The notes under the pieces were generated by a model. The model made no database searches and was not told the origin of the DNA. It saw only the letters and a program-made list of their open reading frames with translations. Positions 18,295-27,653 of a stretch of DNA of 64,000 nucleotides are shown piece by piece. The DNA lies in contig NZ_JALHPR010000004.1 of assembly GCF_022842375.1 (NCBI RefSeq), positions 186,001 to 250,000 on the forward strand, given 5' to 3'. The position numbers and the translations under genes were made by a program. How positions within the stretch are numbered: the stretch's first letter is position 1; each line of letters opens with the position of its first letter. Origin of the DNA: Elioraea sp. Its GTDB lineage: Bacteria; Pseudomonadota; Alphaproteobacteria; Acetobacterales; Acetobacteraceae.

Positions 18295-18753
18295 TCAGCC
18301 GGGCGCCGACAGCGTATCGGCCAGCCGCGCCTGCAGCGTGAGCTTCGGCAGTTTCGTCAGGTCCTTCGGTACGGTCCGCGTGACCGCGGACGCGGCCACG
18401 ACATTGAGCCGCGCCTCGATCATGCGGAGCAGCCGCGGCGGGGCGGCGAGCACCACGCGCGTTCCCGGAACCGCAGCCACCCGCCCCTCGACCTCGGCGG
18501 CGAGCGCCGCGGCGAAGCGGACGAGAACGCGGGTGCGGGGCGCGGTCCGCGGGGCGATCGCACTCCGACGCGGGCCAACGCTCTCATGCGTCCGCCCTGG
18601 CCTGTCCTCGCCCAGCGCACGATCGGGCAGATGTGCGTCCGGATTGTCGAAGACGGCGATCGTTTCGAACGGCGGGCCTGACCTGAGCCGCCGCAACAGC
18701 TCCGCCCGCGACGCATCCGCGACGAGAACGAGAACCTCATCCCTTCTGGTCAT
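18295..18753 (-). CDS. Host-attachment-protein (Host_attach) family protein
   Basis: A 152-residue soluble protein. The start VLVLVADASRAELLRR, the middle block GRTHESVGPRRSA and the final KDLTKLPKLTLQARL match the Host_attach family, which is named after an Agrobacterium attachment locus and is structurally related to release-factor-like (baeRF) folds. The ATG at 18753 is preceded by GGGGGAGG. The real function is not known; many copies sit near stress genes, as here. It is a lone minus-strand gene; the bases upstream (18754-18843) hold no feature I can name. Confidence 0.72.
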   Translation of the reverse strand: MTRRDEVLVLVADASRAELLRRLRSGPPFETIAVFDNPDAHLPDRALGEDRPGRTHESVGPRRSAIAPRTAPRTRVLVRFAAALAAEVEGRVAAVPGTRVVLAAPPRLLRMIEARLNVVAASAVTRTVPKDLTKLPKLTLQARLADTLSAPG

Positions 18754-18843
18754 CCTGCATCCTCCCCCAATGCTTTCAGCCATCCTGGCCGCGGGCGGAG
18801 GTGCGTGCATTGACCTGCGGCAAGCTACCGCAGGATGTGACGA

Positions 18844-19185
18844 TTATTTCACGCGACCGCCCCGCCACGCCCGCCAGCGCATCCCAGCCCAGGCGGCAAC
18901 ACCGGCAACCAGCGCTGCCGGAATGGCGATGAGCGCGATGGTCGCTGCGAACACGACGAGCAGCGCGAGAAGCCCGAGCCCCGCCGCAAGGGCGGCGACG
19001 AGGATCGCCGACCGCAGCATCGGCGGCAGCGGCTTCACCCCGGGTGCGCCCCGGCTGAACCCGTCTCCCCCGAGCCCCGGCTGCCCTTCGGCCCCTGCCC
19101 GCTCCCTGTCGGCGCCCGCCCGCTGCCTGTCGGCGCCGGGAGGGATGATTTCGACCTCGTGTACGCGATGACGCTCGTCCTGCAT
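18844..19185 (-). CDS. Hypothetical protein with two membrane helices
   Basis: A 113-residue protein that I do not recognise. The first half is charged and Pro/Gly-rich and contains a short internal duplication (DRQRAGA then DRERAGA). The second half has a long hydrophobic run, about residues 56-97 (SAILVAALAAGLGLLALLVV, then ATIALIAIPAALVAGVAAW), probably two helices, and a basic tail RWRAWRGGRVK. The start at 19185 is uncertain because no strong ribosome site precedes it; a shorter protein starting near the helices at PPMLRS is possible. It is divergent from the flavin reductase gene. Confidence 0.5.
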   Translation of the reverse strand: MQDERHRVHEVEIIPPGADRQRAGADRERAGAEGQPGLGGDGFSRGAPGVKPLPPMLRSAILVAALAAGLGLLALLVVFAATIALIAIPAALVAGVAAWAGMRWRAWRGGRVK

Positions 19186-19291
19186 CCAAGTCACATGTGC
19201 CTGCGCGCGGTCGCGTTCAACCGCCCCCGACACAGCGGGCAGTGCAGCAATCAGGCTTGCCGGCGCGCGCTGATGGGGCCATGTCGTTGCG

Positions 19292-19801
19292 ATGCATCTG
19301 GTCGCCCCCTCGGATTTCCGCGCCGCACTCGGCGCCTTCGCCACCGGCGTGTGCGTCGTCTCGTCGCGCGGGCAGGATGGGCGGCCGGCGGCCGTCACCG
19401 TCAACAGCTTCGCCTCCGTCTCGCTCGACCCGCCACTCGTGCTGTTCTGCCTCGACCGGCGCGGCAGCGCGCTCGCCCATTTCGGCGAGGCAGGGGCGTG
19501 GGCGATCCATGTGCTCGCCGACAGCCAGCAGGACCTCGCCCGCCGCTTCGCCCGCCGCCGGCACGAGGCGGTGGCGGCCGACCCCTGGGCGGGCCTTGAA
19601 TGGGCGGAGGATGACGATGCGCTGCCAGCCTTCGAGGGCTGCCTCGCCAGGCTTCGCTGCCGGGTTGAGCGCGTGGCCGATGGCGGCGACCATGCGATCC
19701 TGATCGGCCGCGTGATCGGCCTCGACTGGCAGCCGGCCGGCCGGCCGCTGCTGTATTTCCGCGGGCGGTTCGAGGCTGTGGCGGCGGACGAGGCAGCCTG
19801 A
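19292..19801 (+). CDS. Flavin reductase-like FMN-binding protein
   Basis: A 169-residue protein of the flavin reductase-like family (split-barrel FMN-binding fold). FRAALGAFATGVCVVSS, the block AAVTVNSFASVSLDPPLVLFC (FMN phosphate and ring contacts) and the C-terminal PLLYFRGRF are all typical. Such proteins supply reduced flavin to two-component monooxygenases. The LLM-type oxidoreductase at 10384 is the only possible partner seen, and it is 8 kb away. The stop overlaps the next start (TGATG), so it is translationally coupled to the DUF3429 gene. Confidence 0.87.
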   Translation: MHLVAPSDFRAALGAFATGVCVVSSRGQDGRPAAVTVNSFASVSLDPPLVLFCLDRRGSALAHFGEAGAWAIHVLADSQQDLARRFARRRHEAVAADPWAGLEWAEDDDALPAFEGCLARLRCRVERVADGGDHAILIGRVIGLDWQPAGRPLLYFRGRFEAVAADEAA

Positions 19802-20277
19802 TGCCGGATGGCCACGGAGAGGGAGGACAGCCCCTGAAGGGGCTTCCCTTCCCTGCCCTCTGGCTCGGCCTCGGCGGCCTCATCCCCTTCGTCGCCGGCA
19901 CTGCCATTGCCCTTGGTGGCGGGCCGATGAGCGGGCTCGCAGTCGATGCCGTGCTTGCCTACGGCGCGGTGATCCTCGCCTTCCTCGGCGCCGTGCACTG
20001 GGGCCTGGCGCTGGCCGCGCCAGGTGACGCCGTGGCCGCCCGCGCGCGACTGACGATGGGGGTGCTGCCCTCGCTCGTCGCCTGGGCGGCGCTGCTGGCC
20101 CCGCTCTGGGCCGGGTTCGGCATCCTCGTCGCCGGCTTCGCCGCCACCTGGATGGCGGAGGAAGGGGCGGCACGCGCGGGCAGGATCAGCGCATCCTATC
20201 TCTGGCTGAGGCGCGGCCTGACGCTCGCCGTGGTGGCGATGCTGTCGGCCGTGTGGGTCGCCGTGCTCCGGGGCTGA
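19801..20277 (+). CDS. DUF3429 integral membrane protein
   Basis: A 158-residue membrane protein with about five hydrophobic helices. The block VLAYGAVILAFLGAVHWGLAL is the family signature of DUF3429; the family has no assigned function. Its start codon lies within the flavin reductase stop (TGATG at 19799-19803), so the two are made together. A soluble, polar N-terminus of about 16 residues precedes the first helix. Confidence 0.8.
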   Translation: MPDGHGEGGQPLKGLPFPALWLGLGGLIPFVAGTAIALGGGPMSGLAVDAVLAYGAVILAFLGAVHWGLALAAPGDAVAARARLTMGVLPSLVAWAALLAPLWAGFGILVAGFAATWMAEEGAARAGRISASYLWLRRGLTLAVVAMLSAVWVAVLRG

Positions 20278-20372
20278 TCGCGCCGCCCTCCTGCCGCAGC
20301 GGACCCCAGCCAGGTGCAACCCGACAGTGCTGGCCGCGTTCCCCGGGCGGGAGGGCCTGCGGGAGAGGCGCC

Positions 20373-20885
20373 ATGAGCTATGCTCGCTTCGCGGCGATGA
20401 TCGTGACATCGACCCTGATCATGTTCGGGCTGATGTATCTCAACACCTACGCCGTCGAGCACGTCTTCTTCAGCGAGACGCGGGCCTGGATGGCGCTTGT
20501 CATGGGCGCGACCATGGCCTTCGTGATGCTCGGCTTCATGTGGGGCATGTACCCGAACAGGCTGGCGAACATCACCATCGTCGTCGCGGCGATCGGCGTG
20601 TTCGCGGCCGCTCTCTGGCTCGTGCGCAGCCAGACGACGGTCGACGACGTGGCCTACATGCGGGCGATGATCCCGCACCACTCGATCGCGGTCCTGACGA
20701 GCGAACGCGCCCGCATCCGCGACCACCGCGTCCGTGACCTGGCCGACAGGATCATCGCCGCGCAGATGCGCGAGATCGACGAGATGCAGACGCTCCTCGC
20801 CGCGCTGGAACGGAGCCCTGTGGGGGATGGCGCGGTGGACCTGCGCTCCTATCGCGAACGCGGTGCCCCTCCGCCGGCGCCGTAA
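20373..20885 (+). CDS. DUF305 family protein with N-terminal membrane helices
   Basis: A 170-residue protein with three N-terminal helices (about 5-27, 38-58, 64-84) and a DUF305 ferritin-like helical domain from about residue 90. The family motif is complete: YMRAMIPHHSIAVLTSERAR with paired His residues, and DLADRIIAAQMREIDEM in the following helix. The ATG at 20373 has GGGAGAGG ten bases upstream. DUF305 proteins are often linked to copper or other metal stress, but no metal resistance genes adjoin it. Confidence 0.85.
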   Translation: MSYARFAAMIVTSTLIMFGLMYLNTYAVEHVFFSETRAWMALVMGATMAFVMLGFMWGMYPNRLANITIVVAAIGVFAAALWLVRSQTTVDDVAYMRAMIPHHSIAVLTSERARIRDHRVRDLADRIIAAQMREIDEMQTLLAALERSPVGDGAVDLRSYRERGAPPPAP

Positions 20886-20948
20886 GGTCGCGGCGGCGAG
20901 GCGGCCGGGGCGCCAGAACCCGGATCACCACACCGGGGCGAAACGGAC

Positions 20949-20975
20949 AACGCCGGCGCCAGGGGCGCCGGCGTT
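20949..20975 (-). terminator. Perfect 12-bp inverted repeat between convergent DUF305 and EF-G genes
   Basis: The arms AACGCCGGCGCC (20949-20960) and GGCGCCGGCGTT (20964-20975) pair perfectly around a 3-base loop. It lies between the ends of the DUF305 gene (20885) and the minus-strand EF-G gene (21044). Read on the minus strand the stem is followed by GTCCGTTTCG, a short T-rich stretch, so it more likely ends EF-G transcripts. No strong T run exists on either side, so termination is inferred from position and stem strength. Confidence 0.6.
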
Positions 20976-20998
20976 GCCGGATCAGGTCACGACGACGA

Positions 20999-21052
20999 CG
21001 TAGAGGCTCAGGACGCCGTAGAGGCTCAGGACAACGTAAAGGTTCAGGCGGA
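20999..21052. repeat. 18-bp tandem repeat (three units) spanning the EF-G stop codon
   Basis: Three head-to-tail units: CGTAGAGGCTCAGGACGC (20999-21016), CGTAGAGGCTCAGGACAA (21017-21034) and the diverged CGTAAAGGTTCAGGCGGA (21035-21052). The last holds the true EF-G stop (TGA on the minus strand, 21046-21044). Because the period is a multiple of three, the two copies add two further in-frame TGA codons behind the gene. Confidence 0.85.
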
Positions 21053-23122
21053 TTTCGCCATGATCTGCTCGGCGATGTTCCGCGGCACCGGGTCGTAGTG
21101 GTGGAACTGCATGGTGAACGAGGCGCGGCCCTTGGTCATCGAGCGCAGGTCGCTGATGTAGCCGAACATCTCCGACAGCGGCACGTGCGCGCGCACGATG
21201 ACGGAGGTGCCGATCACGTCCTGGCTCTGGATCATGCCGCGGCGGCGGTTGAGGTCGCCCACCACGTCGCCGACATGGTCGGGCGGCGTCGTGCACTCGA
21301 CGTCCATGATCGGCTCGAGGATCACCGGGCCGGCCTTCTTCATGCCCTCGCGGAAGCAGGCCTTGGCCGCGATCTCGAAGGCCATCGCCGAGGAGTCGAC
21401 GTCATGGTACTTGCCGTCGATCAGGCTGTACTTGAAGTCGACCGTGGGGAACCCGGCGAGCACGCCGGTGTCGGCCTGCACCTTGATGCCCTTCTCGACG
21501 GCGGGGATGTATTCGCGCGGCACCGAGCCGCCGACCACGCCGTTCTCGAACACGATGCCCGCGTTCCGCTCGAGCGGCTCGAACACCACCTTCACTTCGG
21601 CGTACTGGCCGGAGCCACCCGTCTGCTTCTTGTGGGTGTAGATCTCGGTGTGGGTCTTGGAGATCGTCTCGCGGTAGGCCACCTGCGGGGCGCCGATGTT
21701 CGCCTCGACGCCGAATTCGCGCTTCAGGCGGTCGATGATGATCTCGAGGTGAAGCTCGCCCATCCCCGAAAGGATGGTCTGGCCCGTCTCCTGGTCGGTC
21801 TTGAGCCGGAGCGAAGGGTCCTCGGAGGCGAGCTTCTGCAGGCCGAGCGTCATCTTCTCGACGCTGTCCTTCGTCTTCGGCTCGACCGAGATGTCGATCA
21901 CGGGCACCGGGAACACCATCCGCTCCAGCACCACGGGGTCGGACGGATCGGCGAGCGTGTCGCCGGTCTGGGTATCCTTCAGGCCGATGAACGCCGCGAT
22001 GTCGCCGGCGTAGACCTCCTTGATCTCCTCGCGCTTGTCGGCGTGCATCTGGAACATCCGCCCGATGCGCTCCTTGCCGTCCTTCGTGGTGTTCAACACC
22101 TGGTCGCCCGAGCGGAGCACGCCCGAGTAGACCCGCACGAAGGTCAGCGTGCCGTACTTGTCGTTGATGATCTTGAAGGCGAGGCCGGAGAACTTGGCCT
22201 CGTCGGTGATCTCGATCACGCGGCCCAGCTCCTCCGATCCCTCCTCGACGACGGTGCGGATGCCGGGCACCTCGTTGGGGGCCGGGAGATAGTCGAGCAC
22301 TGCGTCAAGAAGCGGCTGCACGCCCTTGTTCTTGAAGGCCGTGCCGCACATCACGGGGCGGAACGTGCCGTCGATCGTGCCCTTCTTCAGGCAACGCTTG
22401 AGCGTCTCGACCGAAACGTCGCCCTTGTCGAAATACTCCTCCATCGCGACCGTATCGATCGACAGCGCGGTATCGAGCAGCTTCTGGCGGTACTCGTTGG
22501 CCTTCTCGACCATGTCGGCCGGGATCGGCTCGTCATGGAAGGCGGCGCCGAGCTCGGAGCCGTCCCACACGATCGCCTTCATCTCGATGAGGTCGATCAC
22601 GCCGAGGAACTGGTCCTCCGCCCCGATCGGCAGCTGCAGCTCGAGCGGGGTGATGCCGAGCTTGTCGATCAGCGACTGGACGGATTTGTAGAAATCCGCC
22701 CCGGTGCGATCCATCTTGTTGATGAAGATGATGCGCGGGACGGCGTAGCGGTCAGCCAGGCGCCAGTTGGTCTCGGACTGCGGCTGGACGCCGGCGACAC
22801 CCTCGATGATGAAGATCGCGCCGTCGAGCACGCGGAGCGAACGGTTCACCTCGATGTTGAAGTCGATGTGCCCCGGCGTGTCGATGATGTTGATCTGGTG
22901 GTCCTTCCACTGGGCGGTCACGGCAGCGGAGGTGATGGTGATCCCCCGCTCGCGCTCCTGCTCCATGTAGTCGGTCGTGGTGTTGCCCTCGTGCACCTCG
23001 CCGATCCGGTGCGACCGGCCGGTGTAGTAGAGGATCCGCTCGGTCGTGGTCGTCTTGCCGGCATCGATATGCGCGGTGATGCCGATGTTGCGGATCTTCG
23101 AGATCGGTGTGTTGCGCGGCAC
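21044..23122 (-). CDS. fusA: Translation elongation factor G
   Basis: A 692-residue translational GTPase that drives ribosomal translocation. G1 is [10 protein letters not shown] (near 17-26), switch [11 protein letters not shown]3 DTPGHIDF and G4 INKMD; domains II-V follow, with [15 protein letters not shown] in domain IV and [15 protein letters not shown] in domain V. The GTG at 23122 is chosen: GGAGG lies seven bases upstream and the protein starts as expected. EF-G usually sits in the rpsL-rpsG-fusA-tuf operon; here it is alone. The G-domain differs from the common alphaproteobacterial form (for example [20 protein letters not shown]). It may be the only copy moved elsewhere or a second EF-G. 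Confidence 0.93.
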   Translation of the reverse strand: MPRNTPISKIRNIGITAHIDAGKTTTTERILYYTGRSHRIGEVHEGNTTTDYMEQERERGITITSAAVTAQWKDHQINIIDTPGHIDFNIEVNRSLRVLDGAIFIIEGVAGVQPQSETNWRLADRYAVPRIIFINKMDRTGADFYKSVQSLIDKLGITPLELQLPIGAEDQFLGVIDLIEMKAIVWDGSELGAAFHDEPIPADMVEKANEYRQKLLDTALSIDTVAMEEYFDKGDVSVETLKRCLKKGTIDGTFRPVMCGTAFKNKGVQPLLDAVLDYLPAPNEVPGIRTVVEEGSEELGRVIEITDEAKFSGLAFKIINDKYGTLTFVRVYSGVLRSGDQVLNTTKDGKERIGRMFQMHADKREEIKEVYAGDIAAFIGLKDTQTGDTLADPSDPVVLERMVFPVPVIDISVEPKTKDSVEKMTLGLQKLASEDPSLRLKTDQETGQTILSGMGELHLEIIIDRLKREFGVEANIGAPQVAYRETISKTHTEIYTHKKQTGGSGQYAEVKVVFEPLERNAGIVFENGVVGGSVPREYIPAVEKGIKVQADTGVLAGFPTVDFKYSLIDGKYHDVDSSAMAFEIAAKACFREGMKKAGPVILEPIMDVECTTPPDHVGDVVGDLNRRRGMIQSQDVIGTSVIVRAHVPLSEMFGYISDLRSMTKGRASFTMQFHHYDPVPRNIAEQIMAKSA

Positions 23123-23369
23123 GTGGGCCTCCGTATCTTGCAAAGTGTCTTTGGCAAACTCGGTCGGACGTTCCCAAGGATGCATCGAGCGCCGGCGCAT
23201 CCATGGACAGACGCGACAGAGGTGGACGATCGTTCGCCCACGCCGCTGCCGCGCCAAAGCATTCCGGAACCGCGCACTATCTGCCCGCGACCGGCCCGGA
23301 ATGCAACCCCACAGACGACACACCAGACACGACGGATGCGCGACGCGCCGGGGCGGTCCCGAAGGCCGG

Positions 23370-25763
23370 TCAGGCTGCCTTGGGCAGCGCGTCCAGAGCA
23401 GCGATGACCCGCCGCACCGTGCCGACCGTCGTCTCGTCATCGAGGAACAGCGTACCGACCTCGTTGCCGGACACCCGCGCCACCCGGGCCTCGACCATGC
23501 CCTCTCCGCGCGGCAGGCGCAGCGTCACCCGATCGCCGACGCGGCAGGAAAGCTGGCCGCTGAGCCCGAGCCCCCCCACGCCGATGTCGACCGCCGCGAG
23601 CCGCGTCGTGCTGCCCGCCCCGACGACCTCGACCTCGCCGCCATAGGCGAAGCGCTCGAAGCTGCGCCGCTCGCCCTGTTCGGTCCGCGCCACGAAGGCA
23701 TCGATGTCGTGCTTCAGCGCCTCCGTCCCCGACGCCACGCGGTCGACAGCGCCTGTCATGGCGCGCGCCCGGTCGGCCGCGGTTTCCGCCGCCGCGCGCA
23801 CCGAACCCATGCTGCCACAGGTGCTGCGCGTTTCGGCCGAGGCGGCCTGCACCTCGGAGACGATCCGCGCGATCACGTGCCCTTGCGCGCCCATCGCATC
23901 GGCCACCGCGGCCGAGATGCGATCGACGCGACCGATTGCCTGCGCCACCCGCCCCAGCGCACCGGCCACCTCGGCGGTGGTCGAGCGCACGGCGGTGATG
24001 CGGCGGCCGACGTCGTCGGTCGCACGCGCCGTCTGGCCAGCCAGCCCCTTCACCTCGGACGCGACCACCGCGAACCCCTTGCCCGCATCGCCGGCCCGCG
24101 CCGCCTCGATCGTGGCGTTGAGCGCCAGCAGGTTGGTCTTGCCGGCAATGTCGTCGATGATGGACAGCACGCCGCCGATCTCATCGGCTGACTGGCGAAG
24201 CTGCCCGATCAGGTTGCCCGCGGCCGCCGCATCGGCCACCGCCTCCGCCGCAGCCCGGCTCGCTGCGCCGATTTCCGTGGTGATCTGCGAGATGGCCCCG
24301 ACCATCGCCTCGGCCTCGCTCGCCACCTCGGCAAGGCTGCCGGCCGCGCGATCGGCCGCGCCGGCGACGTCGCCTGCCTCGGCCTGCGTCCTGTCGGCCA
24401 CGCCGTGCATCTCCTCGGCATGGCCACGCATCGCCTGCGCGTTGGCGCCGAGTGCCTCGATCGCGCCACCGACGGAGGCGGCGAAGTCGCGCGTGAAGCG
24501 TTCCATCAATTCGTGGCGGCGGCGCTTCTCCCGCTCCTCGCGCTCGGCCTCCGCGGCGAGGCGGGTGTTCTCGCGCGCCTGGTCGCGGAACACGGCCAGC
24601 GCGCCGGCCATCGCACCCACCTCGTCCGGCCTGCCAGCGAAGGGGATGTCGGTGTCGAGCTTGCCCTCGGACAGCGCCTGCATTGCCTGGCGCACGCGGT
24701 CGAACCGGGAGAGACCGAGGCCGAGCACCACCCACAGCAGCCCAGCCGCGACGGCCAGCAACGCCAGGCTGAAGCCCGCCGTGGTGAGAACATTGCCAAG
24801 CGCCCGCCTTGCCTCCGCCTGCCACGCCTCGACGACGATTCGGCTTGCGCCCGTCAGCAGCGCCTCGATCTCGGCCATCGCCGCGTTCGACTCGGCAAAA
24901 ATCTCCCCCATGGTGCGCGGATAGGCGGGCGCAGGCTTCGCTGCCTCGGCCAACATCGCTTCGCGGGTGCGGGCATAGGCGCCGAAATAGGTCTCCTCGA
25001 TCCGCCGCACCTGCGAGGTGATCTCACCAGGCACGCCCGCGAAGGCGCCAAGCTTGCGTACCTCGGCCATCGCGGCATCACGCACTTGGCTGTACTGTTG
25101 CACCGCTTCCCGCTCGCTCGGCGTGAACTGCTTGCCAGTGGCGGCGACGATCACGAGGTACGTCCGCTCAAGTCCCGCAAACTCCCGCAGTTGCAGTGCT
25201 GACGCTGCGAGCCGCTCCAGCAGATCCTCTTCGGTGCGGATCCTGTATCCAGGCCCGCGCAGCAACACCATGTCCTGGGCGATATCGGCGCTGGCCTGTT
25301 TCAACGTCTCGATCAGTTCGCTGACCTGCGCGGCATTTCGCTCCTCCAGAGGCCGCGCCAGGAGCCGGTCTGCCTCCGCGCGGGCGTGGGCGCGGCGCCC
25401 GGACCAGGCGGCGCGCCGGCTCCTGAACGTGTCGATCTGGCTAGATGTGGAAAGGTTGGAAACGGACGCGTTCACCTCCGCAAGCGCGCGATCGACCGCG
25501 CTGCGCGCCTGCGTGAGCAGGTTGCGGAGTGCCTCGGGCGGCGGGGCCGGCAACGCGAGAGACACCTGCGTCACGCTCCGCTCGAGCGACAGGGCGATCC
25601 CAGCCGCCGCCACCTTCTCGCGCGAGACCGCGACCTGGCCGAGGGAGATGGCGTCACGCCGTTCCGCCACTGCGACGATCAGCTTCTCGCCTGCCATTGC
25701 GACCGCAAGACAGACGAAAACGAAGACGCTCAGCGCAATACGCGAACGAATGGTCCGAAGCAT
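23370..25763 (-). CDS. Methyl-accepting chemotaxis protein with C-terminal PilZ domain
   Basis: A 797-residue chemoreceptor. Helix 1 (about 8-28) and helix 2 (about 326-350) frame a long, mostly helical periplasmic sensor domain. A HAMP domain (about 350-405) precedes the signalling coiled coil, whose tip holds [20 protein letters not shown] and [12 protein letters not shown]. From about residue 698 a PilZ domain follows: the RxxxR box is RSFER, and the usual D/NxSxxG box reads DIGVGG, with Gly for Ser. PilZ domains bind cyclic-di-GMP, so the receptor could couple ligand sensing to that messenger; the Ser-to-Gly change leaves binding open. No che genes adjoin it. Confidence 0.88.
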   Translation of the reverse strand: MLRTIRSRIALSVFVFVCLAVAMAGEKLIVAVAERRDAISLGQVAVSREKVAAAGIALSLERSVTQVSLALPAPPPEALRNLLTQARSAVDRALAEVNASVSNLSTSSQIDTFRSRRAAWSGRRAHARAEADRLLARPLEERNAAQVSELIETLKQASADIAQDMVLLRGPGYRIRTEEDLLERLAASALQLREFAGLERTYLVIVAATGKQFTPSEREAVQQYSQVRDAAMAEVRKLGAFAGVPGEITSQVRRIEETYFGAYARTREAMLAEAAKPAPAYPRTMGEIFAESNAAMAEIEALLTGASRIVVEAWQAEARRALGNVLTTAGFSLALLAVAAGLLWVVLGLGLSRFDRVRQAMQALSEGKLDTDIPFAGRPDEVGAMAGALAVFRDQARENTRLAAEAEREEREKRRRHELMERFTRDFAASVGGAIEALGANAQAMRGHAEEMHGVADRTQAEAGDVAGAADRAAGSLAEVASEAEAMVGAISQITTEIGAASRAAAEAVADAAAAGNLIGQLRQSADEIGGVLSIIDDIAGKTNLLALNATIEAARAGDAGKGFAVVASEVKGLAGQTARATDDVGRRITAVRSTTAEVAGALGRVAQAIGRVDRISAAVADAMGAQGHVIARIVSEVQAASAETRSTCGSMGSVRAAAETAADRARAMTGAVDRVASGTEALKHDIDAFVARTEQGERRSFERFAYGGEVEVVGAGSTTRLAAVDIGVGGLGLSGQLSCRVGDRVTLRLPRGEGMVEARVARVSGNEVGTLFLDDETTVGTVRRVIAALDALPKAA

Positions 25764-25857
25764 GATCGACCTCTATCCTCGGCGGTGACGATACAAAGTC
25801 CGATAATGTGCCAGCGAGGGGTTGACCAAAGGTGAAGCGCGCAGCCGGACCGGCGGG

Positions 25858-26772
25858 TCAGCCCACCCCGTCACGCCCGACCCGCGGGTCGGCCCACCGG
25901 TGGGCGAGGTCGGCGGCGAGGTTGGCTGCGATCACGCCAACCGCGAACACCGCGATCACCGCCTGCACCACCGGGTAGTCACGGCCGGCGATCGCCTGGA
26001 ACGCGATGGTGCCGAGGCCCGGCAGCCCGAACAGCACCTCCATCGTCAGCGCCCCGCCGACCAGCCCACCGAGCACCAGGCCCGTCATGGAGGCGAGCAC
26101 GCCCGCCGCGTTCGGCAGCACGTGGCGCAGCACGATCACGAGGCGGCCGAGCCCCTTGGCGCGCGCGGTACGGATGAAGGGGCTGGCCGCCACCTCCTTC
26201 AGCTCCTCATGCAGGGGCTTGGCGATCTGCCCCGCCATGTCGAGGGCGAGGATGAGCACCGGCGAGAGCATCTGCCCCCTGACCGGCAGCCAGCCGAGCC
26301 ACACGGAGAAGACGAGGATGGATGCGAGCCCGACCACGAAGGTGGGTACCGCGATCGACCAGACATTCACCGCCTGCACGAGGCCCGGAAGGATGCCTGA
26401 GGGAAACACGGCCGCGCCCACGGCGAGCACGAGCGCGAGCGTCACCCCGAGCAGCAGCGAGAGCGAGGCCAAGGTCAGCGTCGAGGGGGCGGCGTAGAGC
26501 AGCATCTCCGAGACCGGCCTGTTGAAGCGGAGCGACAGGCCAAGGTCGCCTTCGAGCGCCGCACCGGCCCAGAGGCGGAACTGCGCGAGCCAGGGCCGGT
26601 CGAGCCCGAGCTCTGAGCGCCGGTCGGCCATCTCCTCCTCCGTCAGGTCGCCCTCGATGCCGAGAACGTCGATCGCATCGCCCGGGATCGTGCGCACGAG
26701 CACGAACACCACGAGCACGACGGCGAGCGCGGTGCCGAGCTGGCGCAGGATGACGGGCAGCGCGCGCCCCAT
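25858..26772 (-). CDS. Peptide-type ABC transporter permease (DppB-type)
   Basis: A 304-residue permease of the DppB/OppB family. MGRALPVILRQLGTALAVVL opens the first helix and VLVRTIPGDAID matches the conserved RLxPGDP segment. The EAA loop lies in ASPFIRTARAKGLGRLVIVLRHVLPNA and contacts an ATPase. Its ATG at 26772 overlaps the stop of the DppC-type gene (TGATG), so the two are coupled. It is the last gene of the operon SBP-permease-permease; no ATPase gene follows. Confidence 0.87.
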   Translation of the reverse strand: MGRALPVILRQLGTALAVVLVVFVLVRTIPGDAIDVLGIEGDLTEEEMADRRSELGLDRPWLAQFRLWAGAALEGDLGLSLRFNRPVSEMLLYAAPSTLTLASLSLLLGVTLALVLAVGAAVFPSGILPGLVQAVNVWSIAVPTFVVGLASILVFSVWLGWLPVRGQMLSPVLILALDMAGQIAKPLHEELKEVAASPFIRTARAKGLGRLVIVLRHVLPNAAGVLASMTGLVLGGLVGGALTMEVLFGLPGLGTIAFQAIAGRDYPVVQAVIAVFAVGVIAANLAADLAHRWADPRVGRDGVG

Positions 26773-27647
26773 CACGTCCCTTTCCTGTAGGGGTCGAGGC
26801 GCTTGCGCAGCCTGTCGCCGGCCAGCGCCAGCACGAGGGTCAACACCCCGAGCGCGATGGCGGGGGCGGCCATCGCATGCGGGGCGCGTTCGACGAAGGG
26901 TAGCGAGGCGGCGATCATCCGCCCCCAGGTCGGTACCTCGGGCGGCACGCCGAGACCGAGGAACGACAGCACCGATTCGGAGGTGACGCAGCGCGGCAGC
27001 ACGATCGCCATCTGCGTCACCAGCACGCCCGTGACGTTCGGCAGCACATGCCGCCTGAGCACGATCCAGGGCGCGCCACCCGCCGCGATCGCTGCCTCGA
27101 CATAGCCTGCCTCGCGCTCGCGCAGCCACGCGGCACGGGCGAGCAGCGCCATCATCGGCGCGAAGGACAGGCCGAGGGCCACGATCACCGGCCCCACCCC
27201 GCCGCCGAGGGCGACCAGCAGCGAGAGGGCAAGCAGGATCGAGGGCATCGCGCGCACCAGGTCGAACAGCGCGTACACGGGGCCCGCCGCCCAGGGGCCC
27301 AGGGTGAGCGCGGCAAGCCCAAGCCCCGCGCCCAGCAGCAGCGACAGCAGCGCTGCACCCGCGGCGATCACGAGCGTGATCCGCCCGCCGGCGACGATGC
27401 GGGCGAACACGTCACGCCCGAGATTGTCGCGCCCGAACCACAGGTCCGGCGATGGCGGGGCATTCCGCGCGCCGAGCTCCTGCGCCAGCGGATCGGCGCC
27501 CAGCAGCAGCGGTGCGGCGAGCAGCAGCGCGATCAGCAGGGCGGCGCCAAGCAGCAGCCAGTCGGGCGCCCGGCGTGGGGGCGCATCCTCCCCGGCCACC
27601 TCATGGCCGAGGGCGAAAGCGACACCGGGGCCAGGCGCCTCGGGCAA
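26772..27647 (-). CDS. Peptide-type ABC transporter permease (DppC-type)
   Basis: A 291-residue permease of the DppC/OppC family. LWFGRDNLGRDVFARIVAGG is the hallmark periplasmic segment, and REREAGYVEAAIAAGGAPWIVLRRHVLPN the EAA loop that binds the ATPase. The N-terminal cytoplasmic tail is Pro-rich. It begins six bases after the SBP gene ends and overlaps the DppB-type gene by four bases, so the three form one operon. Substrate as for the SBP at 27654. Confidence 0.87.
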   Translation of the reverse strand: MPEAPGPGVAFALGHEVAGEDAPPRRAPDWLLLGAALLIALLLAAPLLLGADPLAQELGARNAPPSPDLWFGRDNLGRDVFARIVAGGRITLVIAAGAALLSLLLGAGLGLAALTLGPWAAGPVYALFDLVRAMPSILLALSLLVALGGGVGPVIVALGLSFAPMMALLARAAWLREREAGYVEAAIAAGGAPWIVLRRHVLPNVTGVLVTQMAIVLPRCVTSESVLSFLGLGVPPEVPTWGRMIAASLPFVERAPHAMAAPAIALGVLTLVLALAGDRLRKRLDPYRKGT

Positions 27648-27653
27648 CGGGGA

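Noticed and set aside
23133-23152. Imperfect inverted repeat TTGCCAAAG / CTTTGCAA just upstream of the EF-G start
   Set aside because: The arms do not match fully and no promoter elements could be placed around it with confidence.
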